Shown: in pieces, positions 22,601-31,769 of the stretch
How the letters are laid out: every line of letters begins with the position of its first letter
Position numbering within the stretch: the first letter of the stretch is position 1
The notes under the pieces: model-generated
The model's database searches: none
What the model saw: the letters and a program-made list of their open reading frames with translations, nothing else
Told to the model about the DNA's origin: nothing
Program-made: the position numbers and the translations under genes
NCBI GenBank assembly: GCA_024195265.1
Contig: JAJLRJ010000010.1
Location: 4,002,135-4,066,134 of the forward strand
From: Dendrophyllia cribrosa
Lineage: Eukaryota > Cnidaria > Anthozoa > Scleractinia > Dendrophylliidae
DNA length: 64,000 bases
Direction of reading: 5' to 3'

Positions 22601-25600
22601 AAGTCAACCCGAATAGGTTCTTATATTTCGAGTGTTTAGTGGGGAATCAGGCTGTTTAGGTTCTTAATTAGGTTCTTATTAATTCAGGGGTTTAAACTGT
22701 TTGCTACTGTTCAGAATACATGTAGTACTTAAATTCCATTATTTCAGTTGTGTCACAGAAACTACTAAATCATACAAAAACCAGGGAAATATAATACATT
22801 TTTCGCAGTTTATTTTCCGATGTTGAAAGTTCTACTTGTCCTATAATGCTCAGGTGCTGGATTTTTAGATACAATGCCTGCTTTTTAATGTACTTGGACT
22901 GATCTTACAAATAAGAACCTATTTCAAATGTAAGGCTGAATAGGTTCTTATATAATGGGGGTCTAATTTCCAAATTTCAGCCACTAGGTTCTTAATCCAC
23001 TTAATCCACTGGGTTCTTATAAGCGGGTGTTTACTGTATCATTTACCAGAAACTGATAAGTGGTATGAAGAATTTAGTCTAATAAAAACTCAGAATTGAA
23101 ACTGCTTTACATAATATTAACTAGTCTGGTTTAGGTTAGGGATTTTTTGGTGCCTAGTCAAGAATATGATCAGGTATAGGGTAAGGGGTGCAGAGATTCA
23201 GCTGCACTGCACTACCCAAAAATAGACAGAGTACCCCTCCCCCCTACCTGTGAGTTGTTAACACTAGCTCATGACCAACAAAATGTTGTCTCTATTGACT
23301 AACAATAATGAACCAAAACTTGTCTGACAACTGATCAGTCACTTAAGGAGGCTTGTAAGGGCAGGCTGGGTTTCTTGCTTTCAATAGTGTCTAAATGATA
23401 AAATATTAAAAAGTGACACAGCTGGTGGTATAGACAACTTTTGGATATCTATGCAATGCCTTTTATCGAACAATACTTTAATGGTGTTTATGACATCATA
23501 ACCATTACCATGGCAACTGTACAGCTCTCTGAAAAGAGCCTCTAAAACTCAGTTTTCGCTAATAATTATTATCTGTAAAACCAATTTGGTGACCTATAAG
23601 TTTTTTTCTCAATTTGGAAAGCACAACTTATTTTCTTTTCTTTTCGGCACTATAACAAAAATCTGTCCAGTGGAAATCAAGTTATTTCCAAAATGGTTGT
23701 TGTCAGATAAGAAAAAATTCCACTACATAATTTTTTTCTCAAACTTTTGTTTAAGATAGGAATACTGAATACTGCTTGTAGAAAATCAGGATATGTCACT
23801 AAACAAACTTTCAAGATAAAGAGGCTCACACAATTTTACGCAATATTTTCATTTCTGGTGAGCTGTGCGTGCTACTTTTTGAAAGGAAAATCAGCTGACG
23901 CATGCGTCAATGCATTACAAGTGCACGTCACATGCGCACGCAGCTGAAAATCCTTTCTAGCCTCCCTAAAGTGTTCACAACCAATCATCATCATCATCAT
24001 GGCCATTATCCTCATTGTGTCCAGCAAACTTGGACATTATTGACCACTCACAAGGGATCATAATCAGAAGCATGCATTAAACTGCTGATGAGTCATGACT
24101 GCAAGCCTTGCAATGGTACTTTGCCTTTGGATTGGACATGCATGCATCTTCCCTCACCTGGGCATTTAGAAAATAATTTACTTTGAGAAATATTTATTCA
24201 TTTACCGGTATTTCTTTTTTCAAGGCACTGTTGAGTTCATCATGGATAAAGAACAAAACTTTTACTTCATGGAAATGAACACCCGGTTACAAGTAAGAAA
24301 ACACTAACCACCTTTACAATAAATTGATATTTAATTTGAAGTGATAGTTTAGTTTGTTTTTGATCATCTAGGATTTTCTCAATATTATAAAAGCCAGGCT
24401 TAACAAATTCTGTTTTTGTCAGGTTGAGCACCCTGTGACAGAAATGATTACAGGACAGGATCTAGTTGAATGGCAGCTCAAAGTTGCAGCAGGAGAAACT
24501 CTGCCGCTTACACAAGATGACATCAAATTAACAGGACATTCCTTTGAGGCCAGAATTTATGCAGAGGATCCTGAAAGGTTTGCTTAGTTTCAGATAAGCT
24601 AGTAATTTATCATCGCAATTTGTTTGTACATGTAGCTGTTCAGAAACTTTAAACTTGACATGAGAATGTTTCCCTTATTTGATAACCTAAGTGACATATT
24701 ATTTTTAAGTGATTTTCTGCCAGGAGCTGGCCCTCTTCAGCATTTATCAACACCTCAATCATCTGACACAATCAGAGTTGACACAGGCGTACGGCAAGGC
24801 ATGTATGCAGACTTTTCTTTTACTCATTGTAAAATTTTTAACAACTTCATTTCCCTCTCCATTTTCCAACAACCCCGATTCAACAAGCAAGAGTTGGCAC
24901 AATATGCCAATCGTCCTAGTCCTGATCTCTCTGTATCCTGTTGTTTCCTTAGACAAGAAACGTAACTCCAAATGTCTCTCTCCATCCAGATGCATAAAAT
25001 TAGTAGTTAGATTGTCTCTCTGTTGTTTCCTTAGACAATAAATTTTTCTCCAAATGTCTTTCTCCACCCAGGTGTATAAAAGGGTACTGGGGTTTAGGGT
25101 AAGGTAAAGTTTTGCACGAGCCACATGTGGACCACATAGCCAGAGCTTAATGTTTTGTCAGCTTCAAATCGTAGTTTCCTTTTTGTTGTGGATTGTCTTT
25201 TGTGAATATTAACTGTATGTGTGTATGTTCAACAACAAAAAAAATAGTGAAAGTACTATACTTTGCAAGTTGTATAAGTATCGCATTGTAAGTAGTGTAA
25301 GCATCGTTTTTGTAAATATTGTACTGTTTCGTAATTAATTAAAAAAAAAATGGGTACTGGGGTTTAGGGTAAGGTAAAGTTTTGCACAAGCCACATGTGG
25401 ACCACATAGCCAGAGCTTAATCCAGTTTCTGTAGCATGTAGCAGCTAGGTGTATTGCTACTCCCCCCCTGGATGAGATGCTGGTTTATCCCAGGGTTACC
25501 CCCAGCATTATGTCGCTGGTACCCATTAAGCCTGGTCTCTGCCGTCTTGTTGTTTCCTTAGACAAGAAACATTGCTCCACGTTGTCTCTCTCCACCCAGC

Positions 25601-28600
25601 TATATAAACCTGTACCATCTACACAATGCTGGGGGTAGCCTTGCGATGGACTAGCATCCCATTTGGGGGGGGGGGGGGGAGGGGCAGTAGTAATAATCTT
25701 AGTCGCTTTGTGCTACAGAAAGCAGGTTAATCTCCGGCAGTTGTGAGAAGCCATTGGGCTTGTGAAGACTTTGTCTTACCTACCTTTTTACCCATTTACA
25801 CACCTGGTAGAGAGAGACAATGTGGGCCGTCAGATCTGAAGTAACGCACACTAACCACTGTACCACTGCGCTTCCACAAAAGGGTATAAAGGTTAGGATT
25901 AGTTATTGATTTCAGATAATAATTTGTTTTGTGTTCTCAGGTGATGAAGTGTCAGTACATTATGACCCCATGATTGCCAAGCTTGTGGTGTGGTCAGAAA
26001 ACAGAGATCAGGCTCTGAGTTTACTCAAAGATTCTCTTCAACAATATCATGTATGTACTGCCCTGTTGTTATGCTGTTACAAATTTACTAGAAGAATCTG
26101 GACTAAACAGCTCCGATGAGATACCTGTGCAACACATGCGTGATGGGGATGCATGAGATTGCATGCAAACTGTAGCCAGAGTTGCTGCAAATTTCCATAA
26201 AACTCACCAGCAAGCTTTGTTGAATATGACATGATATCTATCACAGAATTTCAAATACTGTAATGAATTGTAAGACTGTTCTAACAGTCTGAGTTATCTT
26301 TTGTCAACAGATTGTGGGATTGAACACAAATATTAACTTCTTAACAACTCTTTGTGAGCATAGCCATTTTAAACAAGGAGACGTACACACCGACTTTATA
26401 AAGGTATGTCAAGTTATGTTTCATTATCATGCAACTATAATATCATTTAACCGTATAAGGATAGGAGAATATGCAAAATGCATGAGCGTATTACACTGTA
26501 GCATACCGGTTTGACAGGTTAGGAACAGAGCGAAGTTAGATTGTAGATGTGCTCATTCAGTACAAGTCAGAGTTTAATTCTGGACGACAAGTGATGGCTA
26601 ATTTAAGCAGCTACTTACTGCGCCTTTCAATAACATGCGGAATTTGAAATTCAAATCTCCACCAACGGTTGCGTTATTCCCTGCCGTCAATCATAATTAA
26701 TACGAAAGCCAACGGACCATGTAAAAAAGAAACAAACAAAATGGATCGAAATCTACCAATCATAATACACGGACGTGACCTTTTGAACTAATTGAAGTGA
26801 AGATCTGTTTCCTGAGAGGTAAGCTAAGATGATTGACGGCAGCGTAAAACGCAATCATTGGTGGAAATTTGAATTTCAAATTCCGCATGTTATCGAAAGG
26901 CGCAGTAAAAGGTTCTTTAAATTCTCCCCAACTAAACGCATTGTCTGTCTTACTGTAGAGAAATGTACCTTAACAACAACAACAATAATTTAAACAAGTT
27001 TTTTTGTTAGTTAGAGTTTTGATTTGTCACTTGCAGTTTGTTGCAATCAGCCAAATGTGATAACAGTATTTTTTACCAAGAATTTCATTCTTCCAAACTA
27101 AACCCATTGTCCACCTTAAACTGTAAATAAATGTCTTTACACTGTCTTGATTCTCCCAATTGATGAATTCAAATTATTTTAGCAACACTACCAAGATTTG
27201 TTCCCGGCCAAGTCACCGCTGACCCATGAGATGCTGGCTCAAGCTGGCCTAGGGCTTCTACTGCTTGAAAGACAAGAACAAGAAAAACAAGCTTCAGCAT
27301 CTAGTGGTAAAAAAAATAGTCATTTGCTAGTGTGTGACGTCAAACGTAATGTTGTAACATTCATTCCTTTTTTAAAACCTTCATTTTTGCTGCCTTTAAA
27401 AATGTTTGCAACAACTGTCTAGTTTGGAAATCATGTTTTCAAAAATATGTTTTTGTTTAACTTTTCATTGTTTATGCATGGACTGAGAGGCTAAATATTA
27501 TTTTTGTACAGTAACCTTTTATTTAAGTAGTTTTTTTCATTGACAAAGTTTTCTTTGTTTTACAGATCCATTTTCAGTGTGGAATTCTAACATTAGCTTT
27601 AGGCTTAACAATGTTGCTAAAAGAAGGATACGACTTGATGATGGAGACAAAAGTAAGAGTATTGTTTGTGATCTGTTAGAGAGAATGCTTACATGCTATT
27701 GCAACTTAAGGGATAAAAAGAAAAGTAAAGTCTAACTAACTGACATTAATGTCTGACAAACTGCGTGTTGAATAACTGGCTGGCTGGCTAACTGACTGAA
27801 TCCCTGAATGATTGACTGACTGATTGACCAACTAATAAATAAAGGAGTCAATTTTTTAAAAAGCTGTGGTTCGAATCACTCTGACGACTGACTGTGATTG
27901 ACTGACTGACTAACTGACTGACTGACTACATGTAACTGACTCACTGGCTGAATGACTGACTGACTGACTGACAAACTAATCAAGCAACTGACTGTCTCAG
28001 TAAATTAATGACCAAGCGATTGATTGATTGACAGCTTGTGTGACTTACTGAAAAACAAGCTATTTTTGTTTGATTGTGAGTTCGACATGCGTCATAGCAC
28101 TAATAGGCTTTCTCATTGTCGTAACGTTCTTATTGTTCTTCAGAGGTTTACATTATTGTTTCTTACAACACGGATGGAAGTTATATACTAGAGGTGAGTT
28201 CTTCAAGGCGAGTTCTTCGAGGCAACATCGTGTTCAGAAGGCATGTTATTTATAGAACACAAGTTTGCTTAAATGTTGTTTTCTTCATGTAAACAATTGA
28301 ACATTACTGAAAAACGCTACTTTGTGTTGACGCATTCCGTTGTTGCCACTTTACCGTTTTAAAAAACCTACTTTTTTATCTTTTTCAATGGATGAAAAGG
28401 CAATAACCCTATCCTCATTGTGGTCCATTTTTGGTTTTACGACATGGCCTGCGAGCAAGCTCTTGGGTTTGGGGCTGCGACAGGGGAAGAGGGGTGTGGG
28501 GAGGTGGGGGGGGGGGGGGGGGGGGGGGGAGTGGGGGAGGGGAGGGGAGGGGAGGGAAGGACCACGAGCTTGCTCCCAGGCTATTTAAGACCTCAGTCAT

Positions 28601-30410
28601 TTGGTGTAGTTTGTCAATCATGATATTTTGTTGTGAAGATTGAAGGCGACCGCATGCAAGTGAAAGGAAAACTGCAATCAGAGGAATCCAGAACATGCCT
28701 CACAGCTAACATCAATGGACAAGTCTTCAAATCCTGGCTGGTGGATCAAGAGGGAACCATTCACTTATTCACCAAGGTACATCATACAGTCTGCTCTGGT
28801 TTTCCATTTGCGCAGCTCTGTACTCTGTGCTTTGTACTCTGTACTCTGTGCTCTTGTACTCTGTGCTCTGTACTCTGTGCTCTGTACTCTGTACTAGATA
28901 GGGCTTTTAGAACACATACCTATTTGTAGCCAACATGTTTGTCAACTGTTGATGTGACGTTCACACGTGCTAACTGAGTTTGCCAGCTCATGTTCGTCGT
29001 GTGAAGGCGCCATTAGAGATGTGTTCGTTTACAGAGGTGTCTGCCTTAGAGAGGTCTTCGCCTTACAGAGATGTCCACCACCACACCTTACAGGGGTATC
29101 TGTTTTGAGATAGTTCATTTTATTGTTATTGTGCTTAATTCAGGATGGTTGTCATGAGGTACGTCGCCCGATTCCCAAGTTTCTGAGGGGTGGCCCCTCA
29201 GCCGCTTCCCAAGGTTCCGCAATAGCACCAATGACAGGCACTATCGTCAAGGTAGGTATACTGTGGCAAAAAATTAATGAACTTCCCTGTGACTCAGTAA
29301 TCAGTCGGGAGCAAGTAGTGTCACTTTTGGCAAATTCTCGTGTAAACATCCAAGTATGTGGCGGCATTTCAGGCAGTGTTCATTTTAGTATCAAAAGTAA
29401 TTACACAATTGCTTTAGTTTTGCATTGCTACGCTTTGTGATTGGCTAAAAAATCTCGCGCCACTTTCTCAACCAATCAGAAGTAACACCAAAGCCAAGTC
29501 AATCATCGTATAAAAAAGTATTAGCCGAGTATTAGTTTTTCGTCTTACGGAAGCCCTCAAAAGCAACAAAACTTCATAACAATATTTTAATCTGTTGCTC
29601 TATTTCCAGTTGTTTGTAGAACCAGGACAAAGCGTTGAAGAAGGTGAAACGTTAATCATCATGGAAGCGATGAAAATGGAGGTAAGTTGTGGTTTGAGTT
29701 TTGTAATAAATTGTAGTACAAATGTGCTTGCTGTAACATAATTATGCTTTATTTATTTCTTTCCTTGTCATTCGAAGACTTTAATGAGTACGTTTGGATT
29801 GCATTGATCAGGTTTTATGTACCCATTATGGTGTCTTGCAACTTGGTCTGGCCAATCGATGAAAATCATGCCATTAATGTCAATCGATATTGATTAGTAT
29901 CGGCCAATCAATGATCAATCGATATTCAAATTTGTTTTACAATAACTGTTCGAATTTCCGTGCGCTGATTAGCTTAAAGCTGTTGTCAATAAGAGTCAGT
30001 ACAGACAATGAAAATGACTTAATAGGTAATGCAACGCAAGTGATTTTCTCAAACTTTCAGGGCAACACTACTAGCTGTTAAACACAGCCGAATGCACTCT
30101 AACTAGAAATCTTCAATAAGGAAATGCTCTTCTGTCGGTCAAATTTATTTGCAATAAGCTGAACATGCCTGACATGCCAGCTTTACAAGTGCAAATCTCA
30201 ACACTCAGTTAACTTTGTAATTGCGCACTATTAAATGTGAAACTTGTTTTTTAAAAGCACGTCATTCGAGCACCAAAAGCCGGAGTGATAGAGCAAGTGC
30301 TTTACTCTGAGGGACAGGCAGTGAACAGACATGCGCAGCTTGTACAATTCCAAGAACAACAAGAGCAAAGCCCTGGGAACGAGGACGAGCAAGAGCCTGA
30401 AGCCGAGTGA
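10637..30410 (+). CDS. MCCC1: Methylcrotonyl-CoA carboxylase subunit alpha, complete, 20 exons
   Basis: Exons: 10637-10701, 10797-10834, 15184-15323, 17744-17839, 18979-19100, 20497-20601, 21288-21452, 22072-22265, 24225-24292, 24423-24577, 24710-24798, 25941-26050, 26311-26403, 27183-27306, 27566-27652, 28144-28193, 28639-28776, 29144-29251, 29610-29681 and 30258-30410. They total 2172 nt, 723 residues plus stop; human MCCC1 is 725. The arginine-rich, acid-free N terminus (about residues 1-35) is a mitochondrial targeting sequence. The biotin carboxylase domain begins [13 protein letters not shown] (42-54). It has the ATP-grasp loop RGGGGKGMR (198-206) and catalytic [15 protein letters not shown] (324-338). 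The biotinyl domain carries EAMKMEHV with Lys671 as the biotin site. The enzyme carboxylates 3-methylcrotonyl-CoA in leucine breakdown with the beta subunit. [16 protein letters not shown] and [10 protein letters not shown] favour MCCC1 over PCCA. Intron 11 uses a GC donor. Confidence 0.97.
11669..12121. mobile_element. Inverted-repeat element, TGTGGTTCAA family, long copy
   Basis: The left end GTAGTTCAATTTTTTCTTTG and the right end AAATTGAACCACAAC are inverted. The shorter copy at 16901-17061 has the same ends. A related, rearranged fragment is at about 63250-63330. It lies in MCCC1 intron 2. Confidence 0.6.
12186..12232. repeat. (ATC)n-like imperfect microsatellite
   Basis: Interrupted CAT/ATC triplets in MCCC1 intron 2. 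Confidence 0.8.
12522..13712 (+). mobile_element. Mutator-like (MULE-type) element carrying a zinc-finger gene fragment
   Basis: Flanked by an exact 9-bp direct repeat, TGACTGTAC, at 12513-12521 and 13713-13721. The ends TAGTCTGTTCACAGAC and GTCTGTAAACAGACTA are inverted, and imperfect homology continues inward for roughly 110-130 bp through a GC-rich part (GAGAACGAGCCC on both arms) to GTCTGTGGACTTCTTT. Long terminal inverted repeats with a 9-bp duplication fit Mutator-like elements. The interior holds the broken gene at 12788-13398. Confidence 0.7.
12788..13398 (+). pseudogene. ZAD-like zinc-binding protein fragment inside the MULE-like element
   Basis: The first open frame (to 13096) encodes a basic N terminus, then [18 protein letters not shown], a Cx2C pair, and a helix-like stretch ending NEERSAG. 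From 13069 the next frame continues the same protein with [16 protein letters not shown], a second Cx2C pair, so a frameshift lies near 13069. That frame meets a TAA at 13153-13155 and then reads on through a Ser-rich region (13183-13398) ending [11 protein letters not shown]. Cx2C...Cx2C with a conserved K-I-R-N is reminiscent of the ZAD domain. It is broken in at least two places, unless a missed intron explains them. I cannot name the parent gene. Confidence 0.55.
14476..14550 (+). repeat. tRNA-like sequence, SINE head or tRNA pseudogene
   Basis: TCCTCGGTGGTCTAGTGGTT resembles the 5' half of an Asp/Glu-type tRNA with a box A, and AAGTTCAAATC resembles box B. Acceptor pairing is poor and a long T run follows. 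It is therefore more likely a SINE remnant than a working tRNA. Confidence 0.45.
14942..15018. repeat. C-rich low-complexity tract
   Basis: Runs of 5-8 C separated by single T or CT. The complementary strand is G-rich with several runs of at least four G, so it could form a quadruplex. It is about 165 bp upstream of MCCC1 exon 3. Confidence 0.9.
16598..16638. repeat. Short tandem repeat (GATATAGGTAT)
   Basis: Three imperfect copies of a 12-15-bp unit GGATATAGGTAT in MCCC1 intron 3. Confidence 0.75.
16901..17061. mobile_element. MITE, TGTGGTTCAA family
   Basis: The left end TGTGGTTCAATTTTTTTC and the right end AAATTTAAACCACA are inverted repeats, with further internal pairing (TTGATTTTTGTTTTCC against GGAAAACAAAAATAA). 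It is the compact relative of the element at 11669-12121. Confidence 0.7.
17085..17340 (-). mobile_element. SINE-like repeat
   Basis: On the minus strand it starts near GGTATCCCGGTAGCCCAGTA and shares internal pieces (CCCCCTGGATG..., CACCTGGATGGAG) with the repeats at 25430-25880. It is probably a tRNA-derived SINE; box B is not convincing. Confidence 0.45.
17906..18165. mobile_element. hAT-like MITE
   Basis: The termini CAGGGTTGGACA and TGTCCAACCCTG are exact inverted repeats of the hAT type. The 8-bp flanks TGATAGTC and TGATACAG agree at the first five bases, as expected for a decayed 8-bp target duplication. Several GGCGAGTG / CACTCGCC motifs fill the interior. It is in MCCC1 intron 4. 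Confidence 0.7.
18561..18844. mobile_element. Foldback MITE, PIF/Harbinger-like, TTA target duplication
   Basis: AGGTGGGCAGACATGAGGGG at the left and its complement at the right end (CCCCTCATGTCTGCCCACCT) match exactly over 20 bp, and pairing continues through most of the 284 bp. TTA flanks it at 18558-18560 and 18845-18847. The unit word ACATGTAGCAGGGAC is repeated inside each arm. Confidence 0.8.
19126..19253. repeat. GC-rich imperfect inverted repeat
   Basis: ACCAAGCGCGAGGGCCGTAC pairs imperfectly with GTACGGTCCCGAGCAAGCTTGGT, with further pairing inward (AATATC/GATATT). It is probably a small foldback element in MCCC1 intron 5. Confidence 0.5.
19551..19690. repeat. Foldback repeat built from TGTAACA words
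   Basis: Arms of about 55-60 bp are inverted (TGTTACACTGCAAAACGTAA against TTGCAATGTAACA). Each arm is itself a short tandem array of an ~17-bp unit with AATGTAACA. It is preceded by a 14-base C run. Confidence 0.7.
21602..21674 (-). mobile_element. tRNA-derived SINE head
   Basis: On the minus strand it reads GCCATGTAGCTCAGTGATTA (good box A) and, 30 bases on, GGGTTCGATTCC (perfect box B). The ends do not pair as an acceptor stem, so it is a SINE-type tRNA relic, not a tRNA gene. Related direct repeats (AAAGATGTA..GTGTCA) flank it at about 21545 and 21765. It lies in MCCC1 intron 7. Confidence 0.6.
22495..22521. repeat. (GTAAT)n microsatellite
   Basis: Five uninterrupted pentanucleotide units in MCCC1 intron 8. 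Confidence 0.9.
22565..23036. mobile_element. Tc1/mariner-like MITE with TA target duplication
   Basis: The ends CAGTAAACACCCGCTTATAA and its exact complement TTATAAGCGGGTGTTTACTG are inverted. TA flanks it at 22563-22564 and 23037-23038. The related unbroken repeat at about 902-924 reads GAATAGGGTATCATTTTCC straight through, which is the empty site. The interior repeats AGGTTCTTA words in both directions. Confidence 0.8.
25082..25421. mobile_element. Poly(A)-tailed insert flanked by a 70-bp direct repeat
   Basis: The segments 25082-25151 and 25352-25421 are 70 bp each with one difference (CACGAG/CACAAG). The 200 bp between them end in TAATTAATTAAAAAAAAAAT, like the 3' tail of a non-LTR retrotransposon. 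It is in MCCC1 intron 11. Confidence 0.6.
25430..25880 (-). mobile_element. SINE-like repeat cluster
   Basis: On the minus strand a tRNA-like head (AGTGGTACAGTGGTTAGTGT, box A type) starts near 25877 and runs into a body with CACATTGTCTCTCTCTACCA. The words TTGTTTCCTTAGACAA also occur at about 24940, 25021 and 25552, so several overlapping or partial copies lie in this intron. A 12-13-base G run is at about 25665. Confidence 0.55.
26618..26905. mobile_element. MITE with ~85-bp inverted repeats and TA target duplication
   Basis: CTGCGCCTTTCAATAACATG at the left pairs with the complementary right end (CATGTTATCGAAAGGCGCAG), with few mismatches continuing about 85 bp inward. TA flanks both sides (26616-26617 and 26906-26907). 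It is in MCCC1 intron 13. Confidence 0.75.
27760..28045. repeat. Degenerate (CTGA)n tetranucleotide array
   Basis: CTGACTGACTGA and variants (GGCTGGCTGG, TTGATTGATTGA) fill most of MCCC1 intron 15, interrupted near 27840-27890. Confidence 0.85.
28446..28583. repeat. G-rich low-complexity tract inside an inverted repeat
   Basis: GCCTGCGAGCAAGCTC at the left is inverted relative to GAGCTTGCTCCCAGGC at the right. Between them is a long G-dominated stretch (about 28485-28560) with one run of about 24 G. It is in MCCC1 intron 16, 55 bp before exon 17. Confidence 0.8.
28805..28900. repeat. Minisatellite (CTCTGTGCTCTGTA)
   Basis: About six imperfect 14-16-bp units of TACTCTGTGCTCTG in MCCC1 intron 17. 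Confidence 0.85.
29370..29510 (-). mobile_element. Partial MITE copy (family of 367-648), inverted
   Basis: Contains the complement of the family's right half, including AGTAATTACACAATTGCTTT and TTTGTGATTGGCTAAAAAAT, then CTCAACCAATCAGAAG. It is in MCCC1 intron 18. Confidence 0.65.
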
Positions 30411-31490
30411 AACTATAACGTCATCATAGCGGAGTAGACTGGGGACGAGTGTGAAACTCGGGGAAAATTTATCAATAATCACGTGACCTGGAATGGAGAA
30501 ATTTCATTCAGGGCCCGGTTGTTCGAAAGCCGATTAACGCTTATCCCGGATGAAAAGTTAACCAAGGATTTAATTTCTCGTTTTTAAAATGTTTTCAAAA
30601 GGTTATTTATAGCTACTAGTGAAGACAAGGTAAAGTCAAAACTGAAGGGCAGAAAACTTTGGATAATTTTCAATTGTTGAGTTATTTAACTGGGTTCAAA
30701 ATTGACGCTAATCCTGGGTTAGCTTAATCGTGCTTTGAACAACCCGGCCCAGAAGTATAATGAATCTCGCCGTACTAACGCAAAGAGAACGTTGATGTCC
30801 CGAGGTCATCAGGCGCTTTCACACGACGAAAACTAACGTTTGCAAATAATTGTTAGCAAATAGAAGTTGGCGTCTACAAACGTCGCAAAACCAGTTTGCC
30901 GACTTTCATAAACAGCTTCCTAACTTCTAAAAAACAGTTTCCTAACTTTCATAAACAGCTTGCTAACTTTTAAAAACAGTTTTCTAACTTTCATAAACAG
31001 TTTGCTTACTTTCAAAAGCAGTTTAACAACATGTCGACAACTTTTTTTGCGAAGAATGTTCACGCCAATATGAGTTTGTAAATTTAGTTGCCGTGTAAAG
31101 GCCTTTTAGACCAGCATCGAAAATCGAATGTTTCGTTTTTGGCACGTTTTAGCGTCATCATACGCAGTCACAGACGTTAAAACAGGAGTTTTCCTATCCG
31201 AGCCAACTTAGAAAACATTGACTCTGGTATTTAAAAAAGAGAAAAATACTTTGTGAATGATTCAGAAATGAACGATGATGCGAAAGTAAGGAAAAGGAAC
31301 TTAAACTTGACCTCTAACCCTAATGTAATGTATGGTATTTGAAATAAACGGGAACGCAAGCAACGCCGAATATGTGTGGCGATAAGTTCAAAACGCTTTC
31401 GCAGTTCTCAGTGACCTAAAGCCTGTCGACATACTTTGAACCTATTTTTTGATTGCTTGAAAAAAATGAAAAGGAAACAAAACAGAAATG
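30411..31490. other. MCCC1 3' region and spacer, no gene seen
   Basis: No protein-like frame. AATAAA at 31343-31348 is a candidate poly(A) signal about 0.93 kb past the MCCC1 stop. A small tandem repeat is at 30905-31025. Confidence 0.5.
30905..31025. repeat. Tandem repeat, ~26-30-bp unit
   Basis: About four to five units of AAACAGTTTCCTAACTTTCAT with small length changes. Confidence 0.8.
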
Positions 31491-31680
31491 GCGCACGTGC
31501 GAGGCTCATTAATTGCACGTGTAGTTGTATGCGAAGCTAATTAATTACACGTGTTGTATGGCGCACGTGCGAAGCTGATTAATTACACGTGAAGTTATAT
31601 GGAGCACGTGCGCAGCTGACTAATTACAGGTGAAGTTATATGAAGCACGTGCGCAGCTGATTAATTACACGTGAAGTTAG
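31491..31680. repeat. ~41-bp tandem repeat rich in CACGTG, left border of the satellite
   Basis: Units such as GCACGTGCGAAGCTGATTAA followed by TTACACGTGAAGTTATAT repeat about four to five times. CACGTG occurs at 31494, 31516, 31548, 31564, 31586, 31605, 31646 and 31668. CACGTG is the canonical E-box for bHLH-Zip factors, but here it may simply be part of the repeat. Confidence 0.8.
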
Positions 31681-31769
31681 TTGTATGTGTTTAGACTGGA
31701 TAAAAACTTCAAAAAAACGAAACAGAGACGGAAGAAACGTTACACGGGCGAAGCGAAAAAATCTTTGGA

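Larger units (their letters stand above)
22270..23245. mobile_element. Second copy of the TAGGGTA/C-tract element, interrupted
   Basis: It begins GTGCCGCTGTATAGGGTATG and ends in TACCCCTCCCCCC, matching the order of the copy at 786-1210. It is split by the transposon at 22565-23036. It starts within a few bases of the exon 8 donor of MCCC1. Confidence 0.65.

Noticed and set aside
24660..25041. Open frames over MCCC1 intron 11
   Set aside because: They combine the real exon 24710-24798 with intronic SINE-like sequence.
10637..30410. PCCA or pyruvate carboxylase instead of MCCC1
   Set aside because: Length of 723, [10 protein letters not shown], the HTDFI segment and a direct ending after the biotinyl domain fit MCCC1; no carboxyltransferase domain follows.
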